Assembly: GCA_027056525.1 (NCBI GenBank)
Contig: JALUKO010000060.1
Span: 1 to 15,155 of the forward strand
DNA length: 15,155 nt
Direction of reading: 5' to 3'
Source: Helicobacteraceae bacterium
GTDB taxonomy: Bacteria > Campylobacterota > Campylobacteria > Campylobacterales > Sulfurimonadaceae
Under the pieces are notes generated by a model. It was given only the letters and a program-made list of their open reading frames with translations. It searched no databases and was not told where the DNA came from. Both the position numbers and the translations under genes were made by a program. Below are positions 1 through 7,160 of the stretch, piece after piece. The number at the start of each line of letters is the position of its first letter. Position 1 is the first letter of the stretch.

Positions 1-2
1 AT

Positions 3-365
3 ATAGAAGATGGACTGGAGAGTCATTCCTCACTGACTCTTGATTCAGAAGATGCATTTACTTTATGGACACAGGGAACATCCATAGATGAGATGCATCC
101 TGCTATGAGTGTATACTTGACGCGTTTTGCTACACCTACAAAAACGTACCAGATCTCATTTAATGCAACCATAAAAAGTGGATCACCTGTGATAAGTAAT
201 ATTGCATTTTCAAATATAAACAGTATTAATCATGCAGTAGTTAACGGCGAAAATATCATCAAAATAACGCCGAGTGAAGCAGATATAAGCATGATAAAAC
301 TTTATTTTGACGGTCAAACACAATGGGAGTTTTCCTGTACAGACTTTCGTATCGTGGAACTTTAA
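3..365 (+). CDS. Hypothetical protein, C-terminal part (5' end outside window)
   Basis: The frame is open from the window edge through to a TAA at 363-365, so only about 120 C-terminal residues are visible; a methionine at position 93 is internal and need not be the start. I do not recognise the family. The visible part is rich in Ser, Thr, Ile and Asn, with alternating short hydrophobic stretches such as TYQISFNATIKSG and a closing FSCTDFRIVEL. This resembles a beta-sandwich, carbohydrate-binding-like domain at the end of an exported or membrane protein, but that is inference from pattern only. There is no membrane helix in this part. The gene is followed at once by a strong hairpin, so it ends its transcription unit and is separate from the ABC-fliR block downstream. 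Confidence 0.7.
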   Translation: MEDGLESHSSLTLDSEDAFTLWTQGTSIDEMHPAMSVYLTRFATPTKTYQISFNATIKSGSPVISNIAFSNINSINHAVVNGENIIKITPSEADISMIKLYFDGQTQWEFSCTDFRIVEL

Positions 366-373
366 ATCGAAAT

Positions 374-408
374 AAGCTCAAAGTAAAACCGTTTTACTTT
401 GAGTTTTG
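374..408 (+). terminator. Rho-independent terminator after the first gene
   Basis: CTCAAAGTAAAAC (377-389) and GTTTTACTTTGAG (391-403) are perfect reverse complements, giving a 12-bp stem with a CCG loop, followed by TTTTG. Flanking A-T and G-T pairs can extend the stem to 374-406. The stem is GC-poor but long. It lies 11 bases after the TAA of the upstream gene and stops just before the -10 box of the next gene. Confidence 0.8.
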
Positions 409-415
409 TCTTCAT

Positions 416-425
416 TGGCTATAAT
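416..425 (+). promoter_or_regulatory. Promoter -10 (TGGCTATAAT) of the ABC-fliR unit
   Basis: A perfect TATAAT at 420-425, preceded by TG two bases upstream, lies between the terminator and the ATG at 433. Expected initiation about seven bases downstream would fall at 432-433, on or next to the start codon, so the transcript may be leaderless. No clear -35 is seen, which is usual for sigma70 promoters of Campylobacterota. Confidence 0.6.
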
Positions 426-432
426 CTTTTTT

Positions 433-1077
433 ATGAAATTACTATCAGCAAAAGACTTATCCCACACTTTTGAATATGAACTCTTTCATGATGTCGCACT
501 CGATTTGCATGAGGGAGAGACCATCGCTATCATAGGTGTCAGCGGAAGTGGTAAATCAACACTGCTACATATCCTCTCTACTCTTTTACACGCGAAAACC
601 GGAGAAGTGCTTTTACTTGGAGAGAACATTGCAACACTTAGTAAAAAAAGGCTTGCAAAAATAAAACGAAATGATCTTGGACTTGTTTTTCAATCCCATT
701 ATCTCTTTAAAGGTTTTAGTGCGTATGAAAACTTGGAAGTAGCTGCGATGCTCTCTAAGCAAACGATAGAAGATGAACTTCTCAAAAAACTTAATATTTA
801 TGAATGTATCAAGCAAAAGGTAACAGAACTCTCAGGTGGACAGCAACAACGCGTTTCCATAGCAAGAGTACTGACGAAAAAGCCACGTATCATTTTTGCA
901 GATGAACCAACCGGTAACTTGGATAAGCTAACGGCAAATGAGGTGATGAGCCTGTTTTTTGAGTATGTCCAAGAGCATAATGCAGGGATGGTTCTTGTGA
1001 CCCACGATGAGACACTGGCTCATATGTGTCATAAGGTTTACAGACTTCAAGATAAAAAACTTCACAGAGTGAAGTAG
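433..1077 (+). CDS. LolD-type ABC transporter ATP-binding protein
   Basis: A 214-residue ABC ATPase of the LolD/MacB/FtsE group, which powers extraction of lipoproteins or other substrates from the inner membrane. All nucleotide-binding elements are present: Walker A GVSGSGKS at residues 35-42, Q-loop Gln87, signature LSGGQ 133-137, Walker B IIFADEP 153-159, D-loop NLD and switch His191. No permease gene is adjacent in this window, so the partner is unknown. An in-frame TTG at 406 would add nine residues but lies inside the terminator; the ATG at 433 gives the normal N-terminus. There is no Shine-Dalgarno, and a TATAAT box ends only seven bases upstream. The stop TAG overlaps the ribosome site of fliR. 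The same ABC-fliR order is, from memory, found in Campylobacter (Cj1180c-Cj1179c). The exact substrate and the lolD name are not certain. Confidence 0.88.
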   Translation: MKLLSAKDLSHTFEYELFHDVALDLHEGETIAIIGVSGSGKSTLLHILSTLLHAKTGEVLLLGENIATLSKKRLAKIKRNDLGLVFQSHYLFKGFSAYENLEVAAMLSKQTIEDELLKKLNIYECIKQKVTELSGGQQQRVSIARVLTKKPRIIFADEPTGNLDKLTANEVMSLFFEYVQEHNAGMVLVTHDETLAHMCHKVYRLQDKKLHRVK

Positions 1078-1087
1078 GAGTACGACA

Positions 1088-1852
1088 GTGTCATGGGTAT
1101 CAATATTCAGCGATGGTTTGGTTGTTGGTTTTTTGCTGCTGTTTTTTAGATTTGCAGCACTTTTTTTAGCTGTACCAATTTTTTCCCATCAGAGCATACC
1201 TATGACGGTTAAAGCAGCGATGGCCTTTTTCTTTAGCGTTATCTTTTATGCCTCTATGCCACCGCTTCAAATTGAGATAAATTTTCCGACTGTTGTCTTG
1301 GCAATACTAAGCGAATTTATGTTTGGTCTCGCCATTGGGATCATTTTACAACTCGCGTTTAATGTCATTACATTTGCAGGTGGGCAGATCTCTTTTATGA
1401 TGGGCTTTTCTATGGCAAGTGCTATAGACCCGCAGTCCGGTGTTTCGATGCCCATTATCTCCCAGTTTTTGTCTTTGATGGCACTTATGATACTCTTTAG
1501 TATCGATATGCACCATTGGATGTTACTTTTTATAGACGCATCACTCAAAAGTGTACCGCTTGGTGGATTTTTAATGCAGGAAAATTTATTTAACTATATT
1601 ATTCATGCGACTTCAAATATGTTTATGGTGGGTTTTATGATCGCCTTTCCTATTATCTCTTTGTCATTGTTGGCGGATATTATATTTGGGATGCTTATGA
1701 AAACAATGCCACAGTTTAACTTGCTGGTTATTGGTTTTCCAATTAAGATAACGGTCGCATTTGTTGTGCTTATAGCGACATTGACTGCTACTATGTTGAT
1801 TTTAAAAACTCAGATGCTCAATGCATTTAACTATTTAGAGATGTTTTTTTAG
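1088..1852 (+). CDS. fliR: Flagellar biosynthetic protein FliR
   Basis: FliR is a core inner-membrane component of the flagellar type III export gate, working with FliP, FliQ, FlhA and FlhB. The 254-residue length is typical. The protein is almost entirely hydrophobic, with about six predicted membrane segments and family-typical stretches such as FRFAALFLAVPIFSHQSIP near the N-terminus, AFNVITFAGGQISFMMGFS in the middle, and the DPQSG loop. The start is GTG, chosen because AGGAG at 1076-1080 sits seven bases upstream and overlaps the stop of the ABC gene, implying translational coupling. A run of T follows the stop without a hairpin. No other flagellar gene lies in the window, which is normal for the scattered flagellar genes of Campylobacterota. 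Confidence 0.95.
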   Translation: MSWVSIFSDGLVVGFLLLFFRFAALFLAVPIFSHQSIPMTVKAAMAFFFSVIFYASMPPLQIEINFPTVVLAILSEFMFGLAIGIILQLAFNVITFAGGQISFMMGFSMASAIDPQSGVSMPIISQFLSLMALMILFSIDMHHWMLLFIDASLKSVPLGGFLMQENLFNYIIHATSNMFMVGFMIAFPIISLSLLADIIFGMLMKTMPQFNLLVIGFPIKITVAFVVLIATLTATMLILKTQMLNAFNYLEMFF

Positions 1853-1870
1853 TTTTTTTTGATACAATAA

Positions 1871-1879
1871 TGATAAAAT
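1871..1879 (+). promoter_or_regulatory. Probable extended -10 before the acidic-protein gene
   Basis: TGATAAAAT matches the extended -10 form TGnTATAAT with one mismatch in the 69-base fliR-acidic gene gap. A weaker TACAAT lies just upstream at 1863-1868. Initiation near 1886 would leave a leader of about 35 bases with the ribosome site AAAGGA at 1910-1915. Confidence 0.45.
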
Positions 1880-1921
1880 AGCTTGAAAATTATGGCATCT
1901 ATAGCTCTTAAAGGAATTTAA

Positions 1922-3232
1922 GTGAAAATATTACTAGTAAACGACAATCCTGTAGTAAATAAGTTAGTAACTCTGAGTGCACAAAAAACTTCTGATGATT
2001 TAGATATAGTGAACACTCTTGATGAGATAGAAGGGGGTACATATGATCTGCTTGTAGTAGATGATACTCTCTACAGTGAAGATGCCATGCAAGAGATAAA
2101 CGAAAAAGTGACGTATACAAAATCTTTGTATATCTGCTCAAGAGATGCCGAAGATGTGGAAGGTTTTACGCGCTCTTTAAAAAAACCGTTTTTACCTACA
2201 GACCTAGTTGAACTCTTTGCTGCACTTTCCAAAGAGGTTGCATCAGTAGTGGAAGAAGCAGATGATTTGGATGATGAAGTATTTGTAGAAGATGATGATC
2301 TTGATGATATCTCTTTAGATGAAGAGATATCTTTAGAGAGTGAGAGCGAGGATGATATTTCACTTGAAGAGTTGAATGATGAAGAGGATACGCTTGATGA
2401 GCTGGAAGAACTGGAGAGTTTGGATGAGGAGCTGTCTTTGGACTCTTTAGATGAAGAACTTTCAGAAGATTCAGAGTTAGACCTCACGCTTGATGATGAG
2501 GATATCACTGAAGGTGTACTAGACCAAGAGGAGCTGCAAGAGGTTCAAGAGTTACTTGATGAGACATCTGAAAATACACTAGAAGAAGACTCATTGGATG
2601 AACTTGATGACTTGGATCTTGATGAGGAAATGGTGTTAGAAGAGTCTGGTGAAGCTGACCTTGAAGATGAAGAGCTCTCTTTGGAAGAGGAACTCGATCT
2701 TGGAGAAGAAGAGGCTGAACTTTTTGAAGAAGATGAATCGGTCTCGGAACTCGAAGCTGAACTGGATGATCTAGAAGCGGATGAGGAAGAATTGGATATT
2801 GATGAGCTTGATATGGAAGATGAAATTGATGAATCGCTCCTTGATGAGGAAGAGGTGCTTGAGGAACAAATACAAGATGCCGTTGAAAACCTGAGTGAAG
2901 AAGATCTTGAGAGTGAAGTTGATGAAGATATGCTTCTTGATATTGCAAATACAGAGCTGTCAGGTATTGATGCTTTGAGTAGCAAAGATATAAAAATAGC
3001 GCTTGGCGAAGAGGTCTTAGAAGAAGAAATCGAAGAGACTGAACAAGAAGAAGAGATCCCAAAAAATGATGAAGAGGAAAATATATCTGAAAAAACTTCT
3101 CAAGAGTATGCAGATGATAATGATGGCGTAGAGGCTCTCAAAAAACTTCTTACTGCACTCTCAAATGAAGATGTAGCAGCCTCTCTCAAGGGGATGAAAA
3201 TAAATATAAATATAACATTAGGTGACAAATAG
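1922..3232 (+). CDS. Highly acidic protein with receiver-like N-terminal domain
   Basis: 436 residues, GTG start with AAAGGA six bases upstream. Residues 1-105 resemble a short response-regulator receiver: MKILLVNDN at the first strand, DLLVVDD with candidate phospho-Asp47, a Ser73 where Thr/Ser is expected, and the Lys-Pro signature at K88-P89. One acidic-pocket position is Asn7 rather than Asp, and the domain is some 15 residues shorter than usual. Residues 105-354 contain no Lys, Arg or His; about 126 of 250 are Asp or Glu, in repeats of the type SLDEEL/DLDEE. The tail (402-436) returns to a mixed composition, GVEALKKLLTAL and GMKININITLGDK, and looks like a folded or docking motif. Its stop overlaps the gmk start. 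C. jejuni Cj1178c, annotated only as a highly acidic protein, occupies the same place between fliR and gmk. Function unknown; no output domain is visible. Confidence 0.9.
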   Translation: MKILLVNDNPVVNKLVTLSAQKTSDDLDIVNTLDEIEGGTYDLLVVDDTLYSEDAMQEINEKVTYTKSLYICSRDAEDVEGFTRSLKKPFLPTDLVELFAALSKEVASVVEEADDLDDEVFVEDDDLDDISLDEEISLESESEDDISLEELNDEEDTLDELEELESLDEELSLDSLDEELSEDSELDLTLDDEDITEGVLDQEELQEVQELLDETSENTLEEDSLDELDDLDLDEEMVLEESGEADLEDEELSLEEELDLGEEEAELFEEDESVSELEAELDDLEADEEELDIDELDMEDEIDESLLDEEEVLEEQIQDAVENLSEEDLESEVDEDMLLDIANTELSGIDALSSKDIKIALGEEVLEEEIEETEQEEEIPKNDEEENISEKTSQEYADDNDGVEALKKLLTALSNEDVAASLKGMKININITLGDK

Positions 3233-3852
3233 TGAATACAAAAAGCGGAGCAGTCTTAGTCCTCTCAGGACCAAGCGGAGCTGGGAAAAGCTCATTGATC
3301 AATAAGATTATCGATGATATCGGTGATTGCTACTTCTCGATCTCAACAACAACCCGTCCTATGAGACAGGGGGAGAAAGAGGGGGTTCATTACCACTTTG
3401 TCACTCACGAGGAGTTTGTAAAAGATATTGAAGAGGATCATTTTTTAGAGTATGCAACTGTTCACGGTAACTACTATGGAACTTCACTGAAACCGGTAAG
3501 AGATGCTCTTCATGATGGAAAACTTGTTTTATTTGATATCGATGTGCAGGGAAATGATGCCGTGAAAAACAGACTTGGTGATATAACTACTTCTGTATTT
3601 ATTACAACACCGAGTCTTTCTGAACTCCAAAGAAGACTACAAAGCCGTTCTACAGACTCTCAAGAGGTAATCGAGAAGCGTATTAAGATGTCTAGAAAAG
3701 AGGTGCAAAGAATTTCGGAGTATGATTATCTTGTGATCAATGATAATCTCGATGAGGCAGCAGAGGTGTTAAGGCTTATTGCAAAAGCGGCTCGTATGAA
3801 AATTCCAAGCACAGATATCAATCAGTTTGTTCAAGAGTGGGAAGATATTTAA
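3232..3852 (+). CDS. gmk: Guanylate kinase
   Basis: Guanylate kinase phosphorylates GMP (and dGMP) to GDP with ATP in the cytoplasm, an essential step in guanine nucleotide synthesis. The 206-residue length is standard. Visible features are the P-loop GPSGAGKS (13-20), the GMP-binding stretch TTTRPMRQGEKEGVHYHF (39-56), FLEYATVHGNYYGTS (71-85), DIDVQG (102-107) and the lid Arg-rich RLQSRSTDS (135-143). The start is GTG, overlapping the preceding stop by one base in TAGTG, with AGGTG at 3220-3224 as ribosome site, so translation is coupled to the acidic-protein gene. This coupling is the tightest clue that the acidic protein is co-produced with Gmk. Nothing is missing from the active site. Confidence 0.97.
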   Translation: MNTKSGAVLVLSGPSGAGKSSLINKIIDDIGDCYFSISTTTRPMRQGEKEGVHYHFVTHEEFVKDIEEDHFLEYATVHGNYYGTSLKPVRDALHDGKLVLFDIDVQGNDAVKNRLGDITTSVFITTPSLSELQRRLQSRSTDSQEVIEKRIKMSRKEVQRISEYDYLVINDNLDEAAEVLRLIAKAARMKIPSTDINQFVQEWEDI

Positions 3853-3902
3853 GAGTACTTATAAAAGTTATAACGATAAGAGTATTTACAGCAAAGTGTA
3901 GC

Positions 3903-3908
3903 TATACT
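3903..3908 (+). promoter_or_regulatory. Possible -10 (TATACT) before tatA
   Basis: TATACT occurs in the 88-base gap between gmk and tatA, 32 bases before the ATG, leaving room for a leader containing the AAAGGA ribosome site at 3927-3932. The gap is the largest within the block and shows no terminator hairpin, so tatA-argS may be read both from this site and from upstream. Confidence 0.4.
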
Positions 3909-3940
3909 ACACAACTTAATTTTAACAAAGGATAGTAACT

Positions 3941-4177
3941 ATGGGAATGCCTAGTGGAACAGAACTATTAATAATTTTTGGAATCATTGTCTTATTGTTT
4001 GGTGCAAAAAAGATACCGGACTTAGCCAAAGGGATAGGCAAGGGTATTAAAAACTTTAAAAGTGAAATGAAAGAGGATGATACTACAACAGCATCCACAG
4101 AAGCTCCTAAAAAAGTAGAGGGCAGTGAAGAGACTGCATCTACAACAGAAGCTCCAAAAAATACTACACAAGCATAA
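3941..4177 (+). CDS. tatA: Sec-independent protein translocase subunit TatA
   Basis: TatA (TatA/E family) forms the variable-size pore or membrane-weakening assembly of the twin-arginine system, which exports folded cofactor proteins such as hydrogenases and periplasmic reductases. The 78-residue protein has the standard plan: a short periplasmic N-terminus with polar Glu8, one membrane helix (9-19), the Phe20-Gly21 hinge, an amphipathic helix GAKKIPDLAKGIGKGIKNF, then an acidic, flexible tail. The tail carries a small duplication, ASTEAPKK (51-58) and ASTTEAPKN (66-74), rich in Ser/Thr/Pro, probably linker sequence. The ATG has AAAGGA eight bases upstream. Three bases separate its stop from argS. 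No tatB or tatC is in the window. In Campylobacter the gene lies in the same gmk-tatA-argS order. Confidence 0.95.
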   Translation: MGMPSGTELLIIFGIIVLLFGAKKIPDLAKGIGKGIKNFKSEMKEDDTTTASTEAPKKVEGSEETASTTEAPKNTTQA

Positions 4178-4180
4178 GCC

Positions 4181-5779
4181 TTGAAACAACGAGTATCGGC
4201 GTTATTGCGCGAAACACTTGGTCGTGAAGTTGTTTTAGAGAAGCCCCGTGATCGCTCTTTTGGTCACTTTGCAACACCCATAGCTTTTTCTTTGGCAAAA
4301 GAGTTGAAAAAATCACCCATGGTGATAGCCCAAGACTTAGCCTCCTCTTTTGAAGAGAGCGATATTTTCAGCAGTGTTGAATCTGTCAAAGGATATCTCA
4401 ACTTTCGTTTAAGTGAAAGTTTCCTGAGTGAGTATGCTGCATGGGCACTTCAAAATACAACAGAATTTGCAAAAGGTGACAAAAACGGCAAAATCCTTTT
4501 AGAGTTTGTCAGTGCCAACCCTACAGGTCCTCTGCACATTGGGCATGCCCGCGGTGCGGTTTATGGAGATACCCTGCTTCGTTTGGGTCGCCATTTGGGT
4601 TATGATATGACAGCAGAGTACTATGTCAATGATGCGGGAAATCAGATCGATCTTTTAGGTCTTTCCATACAGCTTCACGGTCGTGAAAATTTGCTCGATG
4701 AGAGTGTAGAGTATCCAGAGAGTTACTATCGTGGAGAGTACCTCGATGCCTTGGCTCGTGATGCTATGGAGAAGTTTGGATTTGAGATCTTTCATGATGA
4801 ATCACGCCGCCGTGAATTGGCTATGTGGGCAAAAGATGAAGTGATGAAGATCATAGTCAAAGACCTTGGTGATACCAACATTTTCTTTGATACCTTTGTT
4901 TATGAGTCAACTCTTTATGAGGACTGGGAAAGAGTGATGAGTAAAATGGGCGAGGGCGTTTATGAAAAAGATGCTAAAGTCTGGATCGCTTCTGAGAGTA
5001 AAGGTGATGAAAAAGACAGAGTTGTAGTGCGGGAAGATGGACGTCCTACATACCTCGCAGGTGACATAGTGTATCATAACCAAAAGTTTGAACGCGGATA
5101 TGATCATTATATCAATATCTGGGGAGCAGATCATCATGGCTATATCCCACGCGTAAAAGCCGCTGTGGAATTTTTGGGATATGACAGTAAAAAGCTTGAA
5201 GTGCTTTTGTCGCAAATGGTGAGCCTGTTAAAAGATGGTGAGCCTTACAAAATGAGTAAGCGTGCCGGTAATGTCATACTGATGAGTGATATCGTTGAAG
5301 AGATAGGCTCAGATGCGCTTAGGTTTATTTTTGCTTCCAAGAAAAGCGATACCGCTTTAGAGTTTGATCTGGCAGAGTTTAAAAAGCAAGACAGTTCCAA
5401 CCCTATTTTTTATATACAGTATGCTCATGCAAGAATTAAGACGATTCTCTCAAAAAGCTCTCTAAGTGAAGAGGATATCCTTTTGGCTCCATTAGAGGGG
5501 CTTGGTGAAAATGCAGATGTTTTACTTTTTGATGCACTGCTGTTACCTGAGGTTGTTGAAGATGCATTTAATTCACGTCAGGTTCAAAAACTCAGTGATT
5601 ATTTAAAAGCACTTGCCGCCTTGTTGCATAAGTTTTATTATGACTGTCGAATTATAGGTACACCAAATGAAGCAAAATACTTAAAGCTGCTGATGGTTGT
5701 AGCGCTTTCACTCAAAACAGGGCTTGGACTTCTGGGTATAGAAGCTAAAGAGCATATGAGTAAAGAGGATGAGAGTTAA
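4181..5779 (+). CDS. argS: Arginyl-tRNA synthetase
   Basis: Class I aminoacyl-tRNA synthetase that charges tRNA-Arg. The 532-residue protein has the N-terminal tRNA-recognition domain (FGHFATPIAFSLAKELKKSP), the HIGH motif in ANPTGPLHIGHARGAVYGD, the conserved YYVNDAGNQ stretch, NIWGADHHGYIPR in the catalytic core, KMSKRAGN as the KMSKS-equivalent, and a C-terminal DALR anticodon-binding domain beginning near SSNPIFYIQYAHARIKTI. The start is TTG, three bases after the tatA stop; an in-frame TAA at 4175-4177 rules out any earlier start and there is no clear Shine-Dalgarno, so translation probably depends on ribosomes finishing tatA. The stop codon overlaps by four bases the stop of the convergent gene on the other strand. 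Confidence 0.96.
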   Translation: MKQRVSALLRETLGREVVLEKPRDRSFGHFATPIAFSLAKELKKSPMVIAQDLASSFEESDIFSSVESVKGYLNFRLSESFLSEYAAWALQNTTEFAKGDKNGKILLEFVSANPTGPLHIGHARGAVYGDTLLRLGRHLGYDMTAEYYVNDAGNQIDLLGLSIQLHGRENLLDESVEYPESYYRGEYLDALARDAMEKFGFEIFHDESRRRELAMWAKDEVMKIIVKDLGDTNIFFDTFVYESTLYEDWERVMSKMGEGVYEKDAKVWIASESKGDEKDRVVVREDGRPTYLAGDIVYHNQKFERGYDHYINIWGADHHGYIPRVKAAVEFLGYDSKKLEVLLSQMVSLLKDGEPYKMSKRAGNVILMSDIVEEIGSDALRFIFASKKSDTALEFDLAEFKKQDSSNPIFYIQYAHARIKTILSKSSLSEEDILLAPLEGLGENADVLLFDALLLPEVVEDAFNSRQVQKLSDYLKALAALLHKFYYDCRIIGTPNEAKYLKLLMVVALSLKTGLGLLGIEAKEHMSKEDES

Positions 5780-6468
5780 TTCAATAGTTTTGAGTTCTTG
5801 AGCTGAGGGAAAAGTTTTTTAACCTCTTTTGCAGATGACCTTGGTATCTGTATGAGAAGCGGGCTTTTCTTTGCATCGAGCCACTTGGCAATATCTTGTA
5901 TCTCTTGGAGTTTCATAGAGGTACAACCTGCTGTTGGTGCACCCTCTGATCTTTGTACATGTAAAAAGATACACGATCCTGCACCCTTTATACCTTGTTC
6001 ATTATGCGCCACAACGATACCAAGTTCATACTGATGATCATCCCTGCTCATCTTCTCAAAACTTTGTGGTTTAATTTGTGGCATAGATATAATAGTGTTG
6101 TAGTATTTTGAATGTGTATCATCTACACAGATCATATCTTCGTTGTGTATATAGGGCATATTCAAGGATAAGTGTGGCTTATCACCAAAAACAGATGTAA
6201 GCCGGAAGATCCCTGCCGGTGCTTTTTTATCCCCTTCGTGTTTTTGAGGATCATAAGGCTTTTGAGTTAGCGTTACTTCTGAGAGTCCCCATCCTAAACC
6301 ATTTTTGCCAAGGTTGACCTCGAAAGTACCACACATTTTCTTGTCATCCTCGTAACACTCCAGCAAGGCTTTGGAAGTATGAAAATCATCAGAAACAACC
6401 AATATGATTTGTTGTGAACAATACAAAAGAATTTGTAAACTTGTAAGGATTAAGAAAGTTTTTATCAT
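5776..6468 (-). CDS. Secreted L,D-transpeptidase-like protein (YkuD fold, COG3786 type)
   Basis: 230 residues. The N-terminus MIKTFLILTSLQILLYC is a short signal-peptide-like hydrophobic segment; the Cys17 context does not make a good lipobox. The catalytic region GSCIFLHVQRSEG-APTAGCTSM supplies His170 and the probable nucleophile Cys182 in AGCT, with the upstream KKAPAGIFRLTSVFG block (81-95) typical of YkuD-fold proteins of the COG3786 type, which end in TAGC rather than the SHGC of classical members. Members act on peptidoglycan stem peptides in the periplasm, as L,D-transpeptidases or carboxypeptidases; the exact reaction is not shown here. It is transcribed alone, divergent from the GNAT gene and convergent with argS. 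The ATG has no Shine-Dalgarno. A TATAAT on the minus strand (6493-6488) would give a leader of roughly a dozen bases. Confidence 0.8.
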   Translation of the reverse strand: MIKTFLILTSLQILLYCSQQIILVVSDDFHTSKALLECYEDDKKMCGTFEVNLGKNGLGWGLSEVTLTQKPYDPQKHEGDKKAPAGIFRLTSVFGDKPHLSLNMPYIHNEDMICVDDTHSKYYNTIISMPQIKPQSFEKMSRDDHQYELGIVVAHNEQGIKGAGSCIFLHVQRSEGAPTAGCTSMKLQEIQDIAKWLDAKKSPLLIQIPRSSAKEVKKLFPQLKNSKLLN

Positions 6469-6486
6469 AATGTATGGTACTATTAC

Positions 6487-6493
6487 TATTATA
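6487..6493. promoter_or_regulatory. Overlapping divergent -10 boxes
   Basis: On the minus strand 6493-6488 reads TATAAT, placed to serve the L,D-transpeptidase-like gene; on the plus strand 6487-6492 reads TATTAT, placed to serve the acetyltransferase gene. Because the two boxes share five bases, the two promoters could not be occupied at the same time. Assignment rests on sequence alone. Confidence 0.4.
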
Positions 6494-6523
6494 TGAAAAA
6501 CATTAACAATTATGGAAAATGAT

Positions 6524-7147
6524 ATGAGTATTAAAATAAGAAAAGCTGTGGCTGAGGATGCTCCTTTTTTGGCTCAAATGATGCTGCAAAGTTCAAGGGC
6601 GGGTAAAAAGTATGGTATTTTCGATTTGCTCTTTGAGACAAAGGACGATGTGGCAGTTTTAAAATGTTTAGAATCCTTGGCTGTGATCGGTAAAAACCAG
6701 CACTGCCATTTCAGTAACTTTCTTATCGCTGAGATAGATACACAGAGTGTTGGCTGCTTATGTAGCTACGAACCAAGGATCGCCACAAGAGAAGCGTTTG
6801 TAGAAGCATTGAAAGAGGTTGGATGCTGCGAAAATACAGAAGAAAAACTTGAAGTGCTTGATCTGTGTGGCTTTGAGAAAAACAGTAGAATCCTGATGTT
6901 TGATTTTATGGAAGAGATAGAGGGTTTTATCGATGTGGGCGTTCTCAAAGCTCTTATGCAAAAAAGTCTTTTAAATGCTCGCTTAAAGGGTTATAGACTT
7001 GGGCAGACTGTAGTTGAAATAGGCTCTTTAGAGACTCTGTTGTATTATAAAAAGCTTGGATTTAAAGAAGTAGAGCAGAAAGAGTGTGAACTTTATAAAG
7101 AAAAGTTCGGCAGAACCGGTCTCGTATTACTTTCTATAGAGTTCTAG
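6524..7147 (+). CDS. GNAT-family N-acetyltransferase
   Basis: About 207 residues from the second ATG (6524). An ATG at 6512 would add four residues (MEND), but the later one has GGAAA at a proper distance and gives the usual MSIKIRKAVAEDAPFLAQMM opening of GNAT proteins. The C-terminal part shows the family ending: a helix (KSLLNARLKGYRLGQTVVE), then ETLLYYKKLGFKEVEQKECELY, equivalent to the common YEKLGF acceptor-side motif. The acetyl-CoA pyrophosphate loop (Q/R-x-x-G-x-G/A) is not obvious and may be degenerate. The substrate is unknown; such proteins modify small amines, antibiotics, peptides or protein N-termini. The stop is immediately followed by the antiporter gene's ribosome site, so the two are probably co-transcribed. 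Confidence 0.75.
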   Translation: MSIKIRKAVAEDAPFLAQMMLQSSRAGKKYGIFDLLFETKDDVAVLKCLESLAVIGKNQHCHFSNFLIAEIDTQSVGCLCSYEPRIATREAFVEALKEVGCCENTEEKLEVLDLCGFEKNSRILMFDFMEEIEGFIDVGVLKALMQKSLLNARLKGYRLGQTVVEIGSLETLLYYKKLGFKEVEQKECELYKEKFGRTGLVLLSIEF

Positions 7148-7160
7148 AGGTCTTCTCATA
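7146..7160 (+). promoter_or_regulatory. Ribosome site AGAGG pointing to ATA start codon
   Basis: AGAGG at 7146-7150 begins within the TAG stop of the acetyltransferase gene and lies seven bases before ATA 7158-7160, the same geometry as the TAGGAG-N7-GTG junction before fliR. No other ribosome site precedes any in-frame canonical start of the antiporter gene. Confidence 0.55.

Noticed and set aside
406..432. TTG start extending the ABC ATPase by nine residues
   Set aside because: The TTG falls inside the terminator stem region and upstream of the -10 box; the ATG at 433 gives the usual family N-terminus.
1853..1921. T-rich stretch after fliR as a terminator
   Set aside because: A T-run is present but no hairpin precedes it; the region is better read as a promoter.
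2071..2985. Long minus-strand open frames encoding Ser-rich proteins opposite the acidic gene
   Set aside because: They are antisense shadows of GAT/GAA/GAG codons, which read as Ser-rich frames in reverse; no ribosome site and no sensible protein composition.
4090..4165. Repeated EAPKK/EAPKN segments in the TatA tail as a sign of a special function
   Set aside because: Low-complexity, variable C-terminal tails are normal in TatA and are dispensable in studied members.
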